This document shows, in pieces, positions 1 through 15,031 of a stretch of 64,000 bases of DNA. A program made the translations under genes and the position numbers. The stretch is taken from assembly GCA_964016885.1 (NCBI GenBank), contig OZ024743.1, positions 341,688,907 through 341,752,906 on the forward strand, written 5' to 3'. Within the stretch, counting starts at the first letter, position 1, and every line of letters starts with the position of its first letter. The DNA is from Eledone cirrhosa. Taxonomy: Eukaryota; Mollusca; Cephalopoda; Octopoda; Eledonidae. A model generated the notes under the pieces. The model worked only from the letters and a program-made list of their open reading frames with translations, made no database searches and was not told the origin of the DNA.

Positions 1-1600
1 TAGTACAGCTCCATGAGGCAGAGCTGGTATTTCCCACTGAAGTTGTAGGGTGCAGCCCTACCGACAATATCTCAGTGTGTGGGGGAGCTGATGTTGGCGT
101 CTTGTAATGTGGTGACGTAGTTGGCAAGCGATGTGGAGTGCCTTAGTATTTTTGTTCCTGAAAGAGTGGAGATGCGTTCTAAATCTCGTTTTAAACGAGC
201 CAGAAGTGGCTCCTATATATTGTTTAACTCCGCTATGGCTAGTTACGGTGCACCTATAAGTAACCTTATCAGTCAGGCAGTTTCCCCTGAGAGGGCAGCC
301 TCCCCTGTCACGACAGTTGCATTTTCCGTCACGGTCGCTCCTGGTTCCTGAAGTAAAGATATTACTATTGCTACCTATGTTGTTATCTATGTCTCTAACT
401 CGGTCATTGGTACTGTTATCTCTCGAGGCGTGCGGTGTTGTACCATTATCACTCCGCACGCCGCAGCCCGTTCTGTTGCCGGTGGGTGACGCGTGTGTGT
501 CACCGGTATGTTCTCCAAGCACGCCCTGGATACGTGGGTTTCGTCTGCCGGGGCTGCCACCAACCCTATTTGGTGCTGTTAGGGGGATTTTAAGGTTATT
601 AGTGTTGTTGTCATGTCTGGATGTATCTGTGCTACGGTGTAGTGTTTTGTACAGTGATTAGTTGCTCCTATGATGTCAGCTAGATTGGGGGTGGTAGAGA
701 AGGATATTTTGATAGTGTTCCTGTTAAGTATTTTTCTGTATTTATGATTAGGTTGGAAATTCCTCTCCAAGGCTTCGAAGAATATCCTCGGTATGTCGGA
801 GGCCACACTCCGAGAGTAGGGGGGGGGGAACCATAGGATATTACGGTGGCGTTTCCCCTTTACAGTGGGTTTGCTACAGGTTGTGCTTCCTAGTTGACAG
901 TACTTACGGTTGTTCCTGTGCTGTAGCCGGTTATGTGTCCCCCATTACTTTATGTTCAGGTAGGGACGCCTTCCCTCCGTAATTTTTATGTGTGGCTAGA
1001 CGCGGGTTTGGGGGGGGGGGGACGTTGGTAATAGGCCGCCGCCGTTGCTGATCCTATAGTTAGGGAATAATTCCAATAGGCTGCAGCGGGTGGCGTTACC
1101 AATCGGGTAACACTTACCATACTGTCGGTTGTCTTGGTCGCCACTCGTGTAATTAACGGTGTGGCCAAGTTTCTTAGTGTGGTTCTCTATACTATAGTTC
1201 TTGACGCTGTCATGGTTGTAGCGTGCTCTGTTATAGGTATGGCTCACTATAATAATAGTCCTATGTTGTGGTTGGTTTCTATAGCTAGCGTTAAGGATGT
1301 AGGAGATTCTCCGGTTAAAACCGGCATTTAGTAAAACCTAATTATAATATTCGGCCGCTTGGTTGAAGATATCTTCATTGGCGGAGAGCCTCGAGATCGT
1401 ATGGGATATGCTATATACTATGGAGTTGAGAGTAGACTTAAGGTGGTTAGATGCATAGTTTATATAAGACAAGATCTCCCGGGACTTATGGTATGGATTG
1501 TATAAGCCCGTGCTCAACTCCAGGGTTACGTCTAGAAAATTGACTATTTGGTGGTTGAGGTCCATAGTCACTGATAGGCTATATGTCTTGAAGAACCTAT
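1..1600 (-). pseudogene. Penelope-like element relic 1: RT thumb region, linker and GIY-YIG endonuclease, broken
   Basis: Read on the minus strand from about 1600 down to the window edge. The first piece (about 1600-1338) has the post-catalytic RT block with NFLDVTLELSTGLYNPYH and the LSANEDIFNQAAEYYN thumb motif common to PLEs. A second piece (806-579) is the linker (NRNTIKISFSTTPNLADIIG). The last piece (522-58) has a Cys cluster (CNC, then CPLRGNC) followed by a GIY-YIG core: VTYRC, then QYIGATSGSFKTRFRTHLHSF. After that the frame shifts; the C-terminal block (KYQLCLMEL) resumes in 57-1 and runs off the window. The RT palm (motifs A to C) is missing. At least three frame changes make it non-functional. 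PLE identity is firm; subfamily is not assigned. Confidence 0.85.
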
Positions 1601-1608
1601 ATATGCAT

Positions 1609-1735
1609 TTGCGTAGGCGCGTGGCTGAATGGTTAGAGATTTGGATTCGCAATCGTGAGGTTATAAGTTCGATTCCCGGACCGGCTGATGCGTTATGTCC
1701 CTGAGCAAAATATTTTATTTCACGTTGTTACCCTA
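1609..1735 (+). repeat. tRNA-derived SINE, decayed copy
   Basis: The head reads like a tRNA: A-box-like GTGGCTGAATGGTTAGAG and B-box-like GGTTATAAGTTCGATTCCC spaced as in a tRNA. It is followed by CCTGAGCAAAATATTTTATTTCACG, the start of the body shared with the copy at 2914. A tRNA gene is excluded because the acceptor arms do not pair and the SINE body follows directly. It abuts the truncated PLE relic. Confidence 0.7.
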
Positions 1736-1739
1736 CCTG

Positions 1740-2292
1740 GATTTGCGACCGATAGATGTTATCAGCATTGGTAAGACTATTGGAAATATTGTTTTCTCGT
1801 ATCGATTTGGCGAACAACAATCGACTGACAATATATATATGGGTGTGTGTTTGTGTATACTGCATACATATATACATATATAATATAGAACATTCAGTAA
1901 TATTCTTTATTAGTGGAAGTGGTACTAATGTGAGCGCTTGACACCATAGCAGTAAATATTTAATTTGATGCAAGTTTCATTTTAATACGCCTTTATTAAA
2001 TATCAACCTTTACATATGTTCCACGGATGATTGATTCGAGATATGTATTGATATGATAGATCTGATACTAGCATCGATCTACTTCTGAGTTGCATGAAGT
2101 GAATTCATCATTGCGTTGGATCATAGGAAAGGTAGTCGCGAGTGTATCTAAGATTGCTCATGATTACATGGGCACTTTCAAGACTAGCGAAAGCATGTTA
2201 CACGGTACTACATCATACTCAATTTCTATTGACGGCTGTAATTGTAGAATGTATATATATTTATATATATATACGTTTAAATTTGGGGGGAA
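1740..2292. other. No gene seen; AT-rich sequence
   Basis: Short (TA) and (TG) stretches near 1830-1880 and 2250-2275. No coding signal or recognised repeat. Confidence 0.5.
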
Positions 2293-2372
2293 TTGTAAAG
2301 CACTCGACGTTATGTAACTGATTCATCTTTGATGCTGAATCATGTTGGTGGTGCGGGAACGGAGTAAATATA
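2293..2372 (-). repeat. PLE terminal-repeat fragment
   Basis: Shares the blocks TAAAGCACTC and GGAACGGAGT, in the same order and at similar spacing, with 44050-44135, where a decayed HHR follows. Here only the outer end survives. Confidence 0.4.
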
Positions 2373-2589
2373 TTATAAAGTGAAATGACAGGAGGCCAAA
2401 TATATTGAATTTCCCTAATTATTTATTTCTGCAAACACTATGCACACTTCAGTTGCCAGGTTGCGTAAGAACCCTATATATATATATATATATGTGTGTG
2501 TGCAAATGATTATAATATAACGGTGATGAATTTGTTTTGCAAGGTTATTTATATTAAATCGTGTGTTGAAACAAATATTGTTATATTTG

Positions 2590-2695
2590 AGGAGGATCAT
2601 GTTATAATATTGCCAGAGCTTTTTCGTCACACACCTGCGAAATCATCAGTGAAACTGTTATGTTTCATCTGCTGATGTCACAGGTGTGTGACGAA
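2590..2695 (-). repeat. Hairpin from a PLE terminal repeat with HHR-like core
   Basis: Perfect 15-bp inverted repeat: TTCGTCACACACCTG at 2623-2637 against 2681-2695, with an inner CATCAG/CTGATG pair. The minus strand holds CUGAUGA about 17 nt before GAAA. The same block (GTCACA hairpin followed by GAAAG, then TTTGGCAATAT) recurs at 25810-25850 and 35300-35340. I infer a hammerhead relic with a degraded stem II. Confidence 0.4.
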
Positions 2696-2913
2696 AGAAA
2701 TCTAAGAGACTATATTTATATCTATATATAACTTTTGGTCAATCAATGATGAACATTTAAAGCCAGCTAAATTAATTATAGAAATACAAAATATACTGCA
2801 GCGAAAACCAACCCAAACCAAACAATGAGTGTATTTTATTATATATTTCTGGCAATATTTAACATGAGCCTCCCCAAATATAACAATATATATTATTCCA
2901 CTATCGATTTGTG

Positions 2914-3200
2914 AAGGCGCATGGCTTAGTGGTTAGAACATTGGGATTGCAATCGAAAGGTTATGAGTTTAATTCTCTGAGCGAATAATGTTTTGTTTCC
3001 TTGAGCAAGACATTTTTTTTTCACGCTGCTCCAGTTTACTCAGCTGTAGAAATGAAATGATAGGACTAGGGTCCCTATCATTAAATTACCCAAGACACCT
3101 CCAACGAGATATACCTTGAAGGAGGCCAACTAAACCTGCATAGGTGTGAGCTATTACTTTGGGTAAGGTGAGAAAAGCTCAAAGCATTCTTAAGGTGTTC
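2914..3200 (+). repeat. tRNA-derived SINE with Ceph-type body
   Basis: tRNA-like head (GCATGGCTTAGTGGTTAGAA, then GGTTATGAGTTTAATTC) followed by the CTTGAGCAAGACA and TTTCACGCTGCTCCAG blocks typical of cephalopod SINE bodies. The 3' limit is uncertain because the tail diverges into a segment not seen elsewhere in the window. Confidence 0.7.
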
Positions 3201-3400
3201 ACCACGTAAGGGATTTAAAACAATCGAAATAATCTCCCGAAGTTTAAAGTTTTTTGCTGTTAAAGTGAAGGGAATTAATGTTTTAAATTTAATCCATCTT
3301 TAATATCTACAATAGTTTCTTCACCCATGATAAGCTTACATGTACATGCAAACAACGTTATAACTAATTAACAATTATTAACAATTATTTATACAATATG

Positions 3401-3584
3401 GGATGGATTGGCAGTTTCGGAAGAAAGTCGGATGCCATGCTTCCCTGCATAGAGTTATTACCATTTACGGACGGAGTTCAAATCCCGCCGAGGTTATCTT
3501 TGCCTTCCATCCTTATGCGGTCGATAAAATAAAGTACCAGTAATCTACTGAGTAATTGCTGGCCTTGTGCCAAAAGTAGAAATA
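3401..3584 (+). repeat. Cephalopod SINE (GGATTGGCAG family), near full length
   Basis: Starts GGATTGGCAGTTTCGG, then the GTTCAAATCCCGCCGAGG B-box region, a decayed GTCGATAAAATAAAGTACC block, and the 3' end TTGCTGGCCTTGTGCC followed by AAAAGTAGAAA. It belongs to the same family as the copies at 14854, 18658, 30975, 36828, 38014, 47371 and 52749. Confidence 0.85.
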
Positions 3585-4486
<902 letters not shown>

Positions 4487-4737
4487 GGAGAGGGAGGGAT
4501 GTGTGTTAGTGTATGTGCGTGAGTGTATGTGCGTGTGTTTGTCTACGGTGCTAGGTCAAGAATAGCTACTAATCAAAGTAGTACTCGAAACACGGGGAAA
4601 TGTACAGTAGTTATATAGATATGTAAAATTCTGACCGTGCCGCTAGGTGGTTTCGGCTTGTGAGTTCAGCAAGCCTTTACATCGCTCTCTCTCTACACAC
4701 ACATATATATATGTATGTATATATTATTATCATATTT

Positions 4738-6424
<1,687 letters not shown>

Positions 6425-6530
6425 AGGGGGTGTCACTTGGAGTTACTGCAGGTTCACCCGGGAGAGCACTCGATGTTTAGGTTCACTTCTGTGATGAGGT
6501 GTAGAGCTATACAGAGTGTAATATATTGAA

Positions 6531-7571
6531 AGGATAACAAGGACGATTGACTACTCCTTCATTGCATTTATTGATAGGTGACGCGCGTTTCGCCACTGAT
6601 CAGCTCAAGGTTCGATCTGTATCGATCCTACCCGACTCAATAATCGGCGGCTCGACGGACCCTTTTAAAATGCTATAAGAAAATGGAATACATGCTATGT
6701 GGTAAAGTCAGAGTTTCAAGAGTTTGACAAAATGAGTTGTTTTGATTGGTGGGAAGGATCAAGGGGATGTACTGTCCTATAGTGTATGTGGGGGTGGATG
6801 TGATGGTGAGATGTTGGTGACGGTTGGGCGATGAGATGGGCTGTGGTGTGGTGGTGGCGGGTTGGCCTTGCCCTGTAGTGTATGTGGGATGGATGTGATG
6901 ATAAGATGGTGGTTATGGTCGCTTACTGGGATGGGCTGTGGTGTGAGGTTAGAGGGTTGTCGATAGAATGGGTTATCATGTGTGGAGGTGTGGTTGTGGT
7001 GTTGTTGTTTATGGTAGTGGTGTATGTGGTGGTGCGGTGGATGTGTTGGTGGTGTCGAGTCCTTACGGAGATACATAGCTAGACGCTCTTCGTCTGACAA
7101 ATACGTTGTATATATGTATACACACATATATGTATACATGCGCATATCTATTGATGTATATACACACACAACACATACACACACCCTCGCCCACACATAT
7201 CCACACACACACACTTACACAGCCATATGCATATACACACACATGTATGGGAATGTGGGCATGTGGACACATATAGGGAGAGTGGGGGAGTATCGGTGGG
7301 GGTGGCGTAGGACAAAGATGGAGGGAAAGTGAGAGGCAATGGAGAAGGTGTCATACATATATACATACACATACATACACTCATACACACATACGGATAT
7401 GCGCACATACAAGCACACACATGTATACATAAACATACACACACACACACACACGTATACACACACATATATATACACACATACACACACACACACATAC
7501 ACTTACATGCACATATACGCACACATATACACACACATATAGATTCACTTATATACATATTTATAAATATA
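6531..7571 (+). repeat. Left arm of kilobase fold-back B
   Basis: About 1.04 kb that is the inverted counterpart of 10029-11071. Matching blocks, each read inverted in the partner, include AAAGGATAACA, the CGATCTGTATCGATCC segment, GTCAAAGTTT-type flank and AGATTCACTTATATACATAT at the inner end. The arm holds GT-rich (6780-7060) and CA-rich (7100-7560) stretches. It appears to be one PLE terminal repeat facing its inverted copy. Confidence 0.85.
6580..6604 (-). ncRNA. Hammerhead-like relic in fold-back B (left)
   Basis: Minus strand reads CTGATCAGTGGCGAAACGCGCGTC. The 3' half fits a hammerhead (GAAAC, short loop, GUC). The 5' core is CUGAUCA instead of CUGANGA, so catalytic G8 is replaced by C, and stem II is only one or two pairs. 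Predicted inactive. Confidence 0.35.
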
Positions 7572-7780
7572 AGTATTAAGTTGTTAAACAAGATTCGATG
7601 ATTATGTCAAAGAATGAGTTTTACAGTAGATTGGAAGCACTCAACGAAAAAATAATTTTCAGGAGTTATTAATATTAAAATATAAGTATTAATAAAATAG
7701 ATGTTCTTTTGATCAATTACATTTTATTATACATATTTCGGATGTACAACAGTACGTCCTCATCAGACAAAATATAATGA
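7572..7780 (-). repeat. PLE terminal repeat carrying a hammerhead
   Basis: Near-identical over about 200 bp to 47145-47350, with shared blocks AGTTTTACAGTAGATTGGAA and AGATGTTCTTTTGATCAATT. The minus strand is the sense strand for the ribozyme. It lies just inside the left arm of fold-back B. Confidence 0.75.
7721..7773 (-). ncRNA. Hammerhead ribozyme, complete core (PLE type)
   Basis: Read on the minus strand. Stem I pairs AUUUUGU with AUAAAAU (7 bp, one G-U). Core CUGAUGA is at 7760-7766. Stem II pairs GGACGUAC with GUACAUCC (one mismatch) around UGUU. GAAA follows, then a minimal stem III AUA/UAU with a 2-nt loop and cleavage triplet AUA. Every invariant core base is present. Hammerheads with very short stem III are known from PLE terminal repeats. 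Activity as monomer or dimer is not predictable by eye. Confidence 0.8.
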
Positions 7781-8265
7781 TACATGACATACCCTGAGAT
7801 GTTAAATAGTTAAGATTTAATCAAGGTAGTGATTACCCGATAGCAAATTTTGCTTATATAATATCTGTGTGAGAGTGCAAAAACGTAATGAATTCATTAG
7901 AGAATGTGTGAGTAAGAAAAAACGTTGCATACTTAAAGTGTTCTAAAATTTTAAATTGTATGATACTACGATATAATATATCTAGGGAAACGTCTCATGA
8001 ATTATAACAGCCACTGGAAAAATATTTATAAGGAGGGAAAGATAAAGTGTGTGTGGGGGGATTTGGGGGGTGCGAAAGTTAAACGGTTAGAATTTGGAAA
8101 TATTTAATTTATAATATTAATGTTATGACTCCAGATTTCAGATTTATATATTATTTATATAAATTCGTTAAGTGTGTTATCATTTCTAATCTTCTGAATT
8201 GTGAGAATAACATTTTAAAGGATTTAGCTGGCACGTGAAGAATGAAATATTATACTGTTGATTAA
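7781..8265. other. No gene seen; PLE-internal noncoding sequence
   Basis: AT-rich sequence between a terminal repeat and the PLE endonuclease relic. No domain visible. Confidence 0.4.
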
Positions 8266-9063
8266 TTACCTAAATACCACAAGCTCTTCAATAGACACAC
8301 CGTAAAATTCTCTTTCTCCACAGCACCAAATCTAGGCCACACAATAGCACACACTAATAGGGCAAAAATACCAAAACACATGGTTGCTTCACAACAAACC
8401 ACCACCACAACCCAGAACGAAACCACACACACAACACAACAACCCACACATCAGACCCACACCGCATGACACCAACCGCCAACGTGCCACCACACCGGTT
8501 ACACCCAACTGCAACTGCAAAAACGGGCCGAATGCCCACTAAACGGGGAGTGCCTCGTTAAAAACATTGTTTACCGGTGTGATGTCACAGACGGCAATAA
8601 GGAGTACTCAGATATAGGGGCGACATCCACTACGTTAAAGGAGCGCTGGTATAACCACAGGAGCTCCTTTAAACATAGACTGAAACGACCCCAAACCAGA
8701 CTGGCCGATTTGATCTGGGACCTCAAGGGCAGGAATATTGAACCCCAGATCTCGTGGTCAGTGAAAAGACGCGTGGCACAAGTCCCCAGTGACAGAAACC
8801 ACTGCAGATTATGCCTGGCTGAGGCGGCGGAAATAATTAAATTAAAATCCGCCATAAACTATAGGTCGGACATAATTGTCAATTGCAGACACACCAGACT
8901 GAACACCTTTCCGCACAAACATTCGGAGGAGGGCCATGCACTAACCATGACCCAGCATAATAATAACCACATCTGCCCCGTATCACCATCGCCCATCTCA
9001 GCGAATTTATTAATTTTAATTTATTTTATCTTATTTTATTGTATTGCATGTAACCATTTGTAA
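8266..9063 (+). pseudogene. Penelope-like element relic 2: linker and GIY-YIG endonuclease
   Basis: Begins in the linker that follows the RT thumb (LPKYHKLFNRHTVKFSF, then STAPNLGHTIAHT). After a low-complexity Thr/Gln/His stretch comes the Cys cluster (NCNCK, frameshift, AECPLNGECL) and then the GIY-YIG core: IVYRCDVT, EYSDIGATSTTLKERWYNHRSSF and DLIWDLKGRNIEPQISW. The YIG is mutated to DIG. The C-terminal CRLCLAEAAEI and INYRSDIIVNCRHTR blocks are intact. One frameshift lies near 8518-8530. The RT is absent. It sits in the 2.4-kb loop of fold-back B, so it probably belongs to that element. Confidence 0.85.
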
Positions 9064-9280
9064 GCCCTTATTTTGTATATCATGCCGCATACATCACCCC
9101 CACCAAAAATCACACTAACCATGACCCACCATAATAATAACCACCTCTGCCCCGTCTTACCATCGCCCATCTCAGCGAATTTATTTTATTGTACTGCATG
9201 TGACCATTTCTAAGCTCGTATTTTGTATATCATGCCGCATACATCACCCCCACCATAAATCACATCGCCATACACTCCTC
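8940..9280 (+). repeat. Tandem duplication, unit about 175 bp
   Basis: The block starting ACTAACCATGACCCA at about 8940 recurs at about 9115, including CATCGCCCATCTCAGCGAAT and CATGCCGCATACATCACCCC. The second unit lacks part of the internal ATTTTA run. Confidence 0.85.
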
Positions 9281-9289
9281 ATCCTTGCA

Positions 9290-9940
9290 ACATTGTGTTC
9301 GATCAGTCTTCTGTGACAGGTTTTACCTTACAATCCATAGTAACATCGGACCTTGTAAATACAATGTCGATCATATCACACCATTGCCACCACCACCACC
9401 ACACCACACATCGTCATATTACTACCATACACACCCGCAACCTTATCCCCCCCCCCCATGTTCCCTCTGTCTACCCTAACCTACAACCCCACGCTAAATT
9501 CGACCCTGTAAATGTACTGTCGCGCACACACAACCACCGGCACCACTAGATGCATCCACATACTTCAACAATCATTAACATCATTAAAATCATCAACACA
9601 TATCATCCCTCACTCCCAGATCGACTGTATTATATCCCCCCCCCCCCCACGTCTACCTTACCGTGTTACACACCGTAACTTCTGATTATATAATCATTTT
9701 GTCGAACATATCACCCCAGCACCACCACCACCACCATGACCACAATACACATCGCCATACGTCCATAAACTCTTTACCCCCGCGTCCCCTATGTCACCTT
9801 TTAACCTGTAACCCATCGCACTATTCGATCCTGTATATTTTTGTAGCTCACACTCCACCACAAGACTCAACTCCATACTTTATCAACACTGCCAACACAT
9901 ACCTACCCTCCCGAACCAACGCAAGTGTGTGTGTCTGTGT
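9290..9940. repeat. C/A-rich low-complexity 3' region of the fold-back B element
   Basis: Cytosine/adenine-rich sequence with CACCACC clusters at 9390-9410 and 9720-9740 and poly-C runs at 9450 and 9640. His/Pro-rich translations are artefacts of composition. Equivalent composition occurs inside the fold-back arms. Confidence 0.6.
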
Positions 9941-10028
9941 GTAAGCATTGTTTACATATACGGGCGTATAAATATGCGTGCGTGTATGCATATATATGTG
10001 TGTGTATATATATATACACATATATATA

Positions 10029-11067
10029 TATATTTATATATATGTATATAAGTGAATCTATATGTGTGTGTATATGTCTGCATATATGTGCATGTAAGTG
10101 TATGTGTGTGTGTATATATATATATATGAGTGTGTATACGTGTGTGTGTATGTGTGTATGTGTATGTTTATGTATACGTGTGTGTGCGTGTATGTGCGCA
10201 TATCCGTATGTGTGTATCAGTGTATGTATGTGTATGTATATATGTATGACACCTTCTCCATTGCCTCTCATCTTCCCTCCATCTTTGTCCTACGCCACCC
10301 CCACCGACCTCTCCCACTCTCCCTATATGTGTCCACATGCCCGCATGCCCATACATGTGTGTATATATGCATATGGCTGTGTAAGTGTGTGTGTGTGGAT
10401 ATGTGTGGGCGAGGGTGTGTGTATGTGTTGTGTGTGTATATACATCAATATATATGCGCATGCATACATATATGTGTCTGTATACATATATACAACGTAT
10501 TTGTCAGACGAAGAGCGTCTAGCTATGTATCTCCGTAAGGACTCGACACCACCAACACATCCACCACACCACCACAAACACCACTACCATAAACAACACC
10601 ACAACCACACCCCCACACATGATAACCCATTCTATCGACAACCCTCTAACCTCACACCACAGCCCCATCCCAGTAAGCGACCATAACCACCATATTATCA
10701 TCACACCCACCCCCATATACACTACAGGGTAAGGCCAACCCACCACCACCACACCACAGCCCATCTCATCGCCCGACCGTCACCAACATCTCACCATCAC
10801 ATCCATCCCCACATACACTACAGGCCAGTATATCCCATTGATCCTTCCCACCAATCAAAACAACTCATATTGTCAAACTCTTGAAACTCTGACTTTACCA
10901 CATAGCATGTATTTCATTTTCTTATAGCATTTTAAAAGGGTCCGTCGAGCCGCCGATTATTGAGTCGGGTAGGATCGATACAGATCGAACCTTGAGCTGA
11001 TCAGTGGCGAAACGCGCGTCACCTATCAATAAATGCAACGAAGCAATAATCAATCGTCATTGTTATC

Positions 11068-11071
<4 letters not shown>
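10029..11071 (-). repeat. Right arm of kilobase fold-back B
   Basis: Inverted counterpart of 6531-7571, with small indels only. A long open frame across 9925-10686 is translated microsatellite and not a gene. The outer end abuts (TA)n at 11072-11120. Confidence 0.85.
10997..11020 (+). ncRNA. Hammerhead-like relic in fold-back B (right)
   Basis: Plus-strand twin of the motif at 6580-6604, with the same CUGAUCA core and the same GAAAC...GUC half. Because both arms share the G8 change, it was present before the arms separated. Confidence 0.35.
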
Positions 11072-11120
<49 letters not shown>

Positions 11121-11123
<3 letters not shown>

Positions 11124-13150
11124 TAAAATATAAAAGAGAAAACACAGGTAAGCATTAAGAGAAGGATTTTATCCAGGTATTTACGACCGTTTCACTGGTA
11201 AGTGCAACCTTATATTGCTAAACTGCAAATAGCAGCCACTCAATTATAATTGTTGTTCACTGTCAAAATTTTCAAAATATTGAGTAAGTTACTCTTGAAA
11301 TAGTTCTTAATATATAGAGAAAAACATTTTTTCGAATTGTATTTACTAGTATAGAGAGAGAGGAAATTAGAATGTGATGGGAGAAACGGAATAGTATAGA
11401 GAGAGAGGAAAGGGGGTAGAGTTAGGAAGTAGAGTGACAGACTGAGATGGAGGGAGTGGTAGAGGTGGAATGATTCCTTGATCAGTTTTGATATGTAGAC
11501 TTCATATCGGGGAATGTAGTGAGTTAAAGAGAATTAAATTGATCATAGTGGGAGGGATGGATAGAGAGAGAGAGAGAGAGTGAGGGGGGGGGGGGGGAGA
11601 TATAAAGAGATAAATATATATATAAAAAATAAAGATAAAGATAATAATTACAAAAATAAAAGCAAAGAAGTGGGAGAAAGAAGAAAAGAAAAGGTAGCCA
11701 AAAAGGGGAGGGAAGGAAGGAAGAAAACGAAGAAATAGAACAGCAATTTAAGCTGAGGGGCGGGATATAGGTATTGGTTTTGTGGGTAATGAAAAGGGTT
11801 TAGATACAACAAGAGCGTATAAAGTCTAAGTATATGCAGTTTGTCATTTGGTAGTAAGAGGTTAAGGGTTCGATTTGCACTTGTAGTGCGCAAACTTCTC
11901 TTTGAGTCTATGGTTACAATAAATTGATCTTTCGATTTTATTGTTGAGTAACTTATTCTTCGAACTCAAAATGTGGAACAGCTCAAGGTCACATAATCGA
12001 CAGCTTCTCATACCACACCGATATGGGGGCGCGTTCGATAATTTGTTCCACTTCAGGGTGTATTGATGGTTACTTTCCCTCAGTTGCCAGGTCTTGTTTG
12101 TAAGGGTAGTTACATAACGATGCTGGGAATGTTTCATTGCGTAACGGTGTGTATACCAACGGGCTTTAAATGTATTCCACGTCGCTCCGATGCAATATCA
12201 TTCTGGTTGTCTGATTCAACTGAGCATTGGTAAACCAGGTTAGACTGCATACATTCATTATGTAATGGACAGGTTTCAGGTAGGTGGCAGTTACAACCTC
12301 GAGCTGTTCCACATTTTGAGTTCGAAGAATAAGTTACTCAACAATAAAATCGAAAGATCAATTTATTGTAACCATAGACTCAAAGAGAAGTTTTCGCACT
12401 ACAAATGCAAATCGAACCCTTAACCTCTTACTACCAACTGACAAACTGCATATACTTAGACTTTATACCCTCTTGTTGTATCTAAACCCTTTTAATTACC
12501 CACAAACACCAATACCTATATCCCTCCCCTCTCTTTCATTCCTCTTCTATTTCTTCGTTTTCTTTCTTCCTTCACTCCCCTTTTTGGCTATCTTTTCTTT
12601 TCTTCTTTCTGCCCCCGTCTTTTCTTTTATTTTTGTAATTATTATCTTTATCTTTATTTTTTATATATATATTTATCTCTTTATATCTCCCCTCTCTCTC
12701 TCTTTCTCTCTCTATCCATCCCTCCCACTATGATCAATTTAATTCTCTTTAACTCACTACATTCCACGACATGTCTACATATCAAACCTGATCAAAGAAC
12801 CCTTCCACCTCTACCCCTCCCTCCATCTCAGTTTGTCACTCTACTTCCTAACTCTACCCCCTTCCTCTCTCTCTATACTATTCCGTTTGTCCCCTCACAT
12901 TCTAAGTTCCTCTCTCTATATACTAGTAAATACAATTCTAAAAAATGTTTTTCTCTATATATTAAGAACTATTTCAAAGTAACTTACTCACTATTTTGAA
13001 CATTTGGACTGTGAACAACAATTATAATTGAGTGGCTGCTATTTGCAGTTTAGCAATATAAGGTTGCACTTACCAATGAAACGGTCGTAAATAGCTGGAT
13101 AAAATACTTCTCTTAATGCTTACCTGTGTTTTCTCTTTTATATTTTATAC
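11121..13150. repeat. Fold-back C: arms 11121-11987 and 12298-13150
   Basis: Inverted arms of about 860 bp around a 310-bp loop. Outer ends read GTATAAAATATAAAAGAGAA and its inverse. Inner ends read GGAACAGCTC and its inverse. Both arms contain the last 40-odd codons of the same PLE endonuclease, so the fold-back arose by joining two copies head to head inside the gene. The left edge is (TA)n. Confidence 0.88.
11862..12296 (-). pseudogene. Penelope-like element relic 3: GIY-YIG endonuclease
   Basis: Minus strand from 12296. Cys cluster CNCHLPETCPLHNEC, then LVYQCSVES and, after a one-base frameshift, YCIGATWNTFKARWYTHRYA (the YIG appears as CIG). It continues TWQLRESNHQYTLKWNKL, then YRCGMRSCRLCDLELF and NKIERSIYCNHRLKEKF. 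This is the full C-terminal domain of a PLE. The loop of fold-back C supplies the 5' half and the left arm the 3' half. RT is absent. Confidence 0.85.
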
Positions 13151-14400
<1,250 letters not shown>

Positions 14401-14639
14401 GTATGTGTGCGTGCGTGTCTGTGTGTGTACTTAAATATTCCCTCTTTACATTATTACTAAATTCATTGTGCTCCAACTAATGTGAAGTAAACGCTTTATC
14501 ACACCTTTCTATATATATCTTTAATAATGGATTTGATAATAATGTAGGAATATATATCGTGTTAGTATGAATCCGTAAATCCAGAGAGACAGAATGAGAG
14601 AGTGTAAAAAAAAATGATATGAAAAGAGATATAAATAAA

Positions 14640-14785
14640 AGATTGGCCTCAGTACTGGACTGATACTTATTTTACTAACCGCGAATGGCTGAAAGACAAA
14701 TTTGAACTGATAATGTAGAGTGCCAGAACGAATACCGCGAAGCATTCTATCCGACATTCTAACGACTCTGCCAATTCAGCACTTT
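14640..14785 (-). repeat. Decayed tRNA-derived SINE
   Basis: Reads on the minus strand as a diverged member of the AATTTGAACT / CATTCTAACGACTCTGCCA family. Lacks the 3' TGGCCTTGTGCC end. Confidence 0.6.
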
Positions 14786-14853
14786 GTGAGTATATATTTA
14801 CGTATATGGATGAAGGTATTACCGATTGATTAAATAATCTACATTACAATAAT

Positions 14854-15031
14854 TGTTTCTACCTTTGGCACAAGGCCAGCAATTACCCAGTACATTACTG
14901 GTACTTTATTTTATCGACCCCGCAAGGATGAAAGGCAAAGTCAACCTCGGCGGGATTTGAACTCAGATCGTAAAGGGACGTAACTATGCTGGAAAGCATG
15001 GCGTCCGACCCTCTACCGATACTGCCAACCC
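14854..15031 (-). repeat. Cephalopod SINE, full length with target-site duplication
   Basis: Complete member of the GGATTGGCAG family on the minus strand. The 13-bp sequence ACATTACAATAAT occurs at 14841-14853 and 15032-15044, immediately on either side, and is the target-site duplication. Confidence 0.9.

Noticed and set aside
1609..1680. A tRNA gene (also 2914-2985)
   Set aside because: A- and B-box-like sequences are present but acceptor pairing is absent and SINE bodies follow.
6882..7600. Overlapping frames on both strands of fold-back B left arm
   Set aside because: GT/CA repeat translations mirrored in the other arm, with no domain.
9925..10686. 253-codon open frame, the longest single frame apart from the PLE genes
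   Set aside because: It is translated GT/TA and CCA repeat inside fold-back B, with an inverse counterpart in the other arm. Composition explains it.
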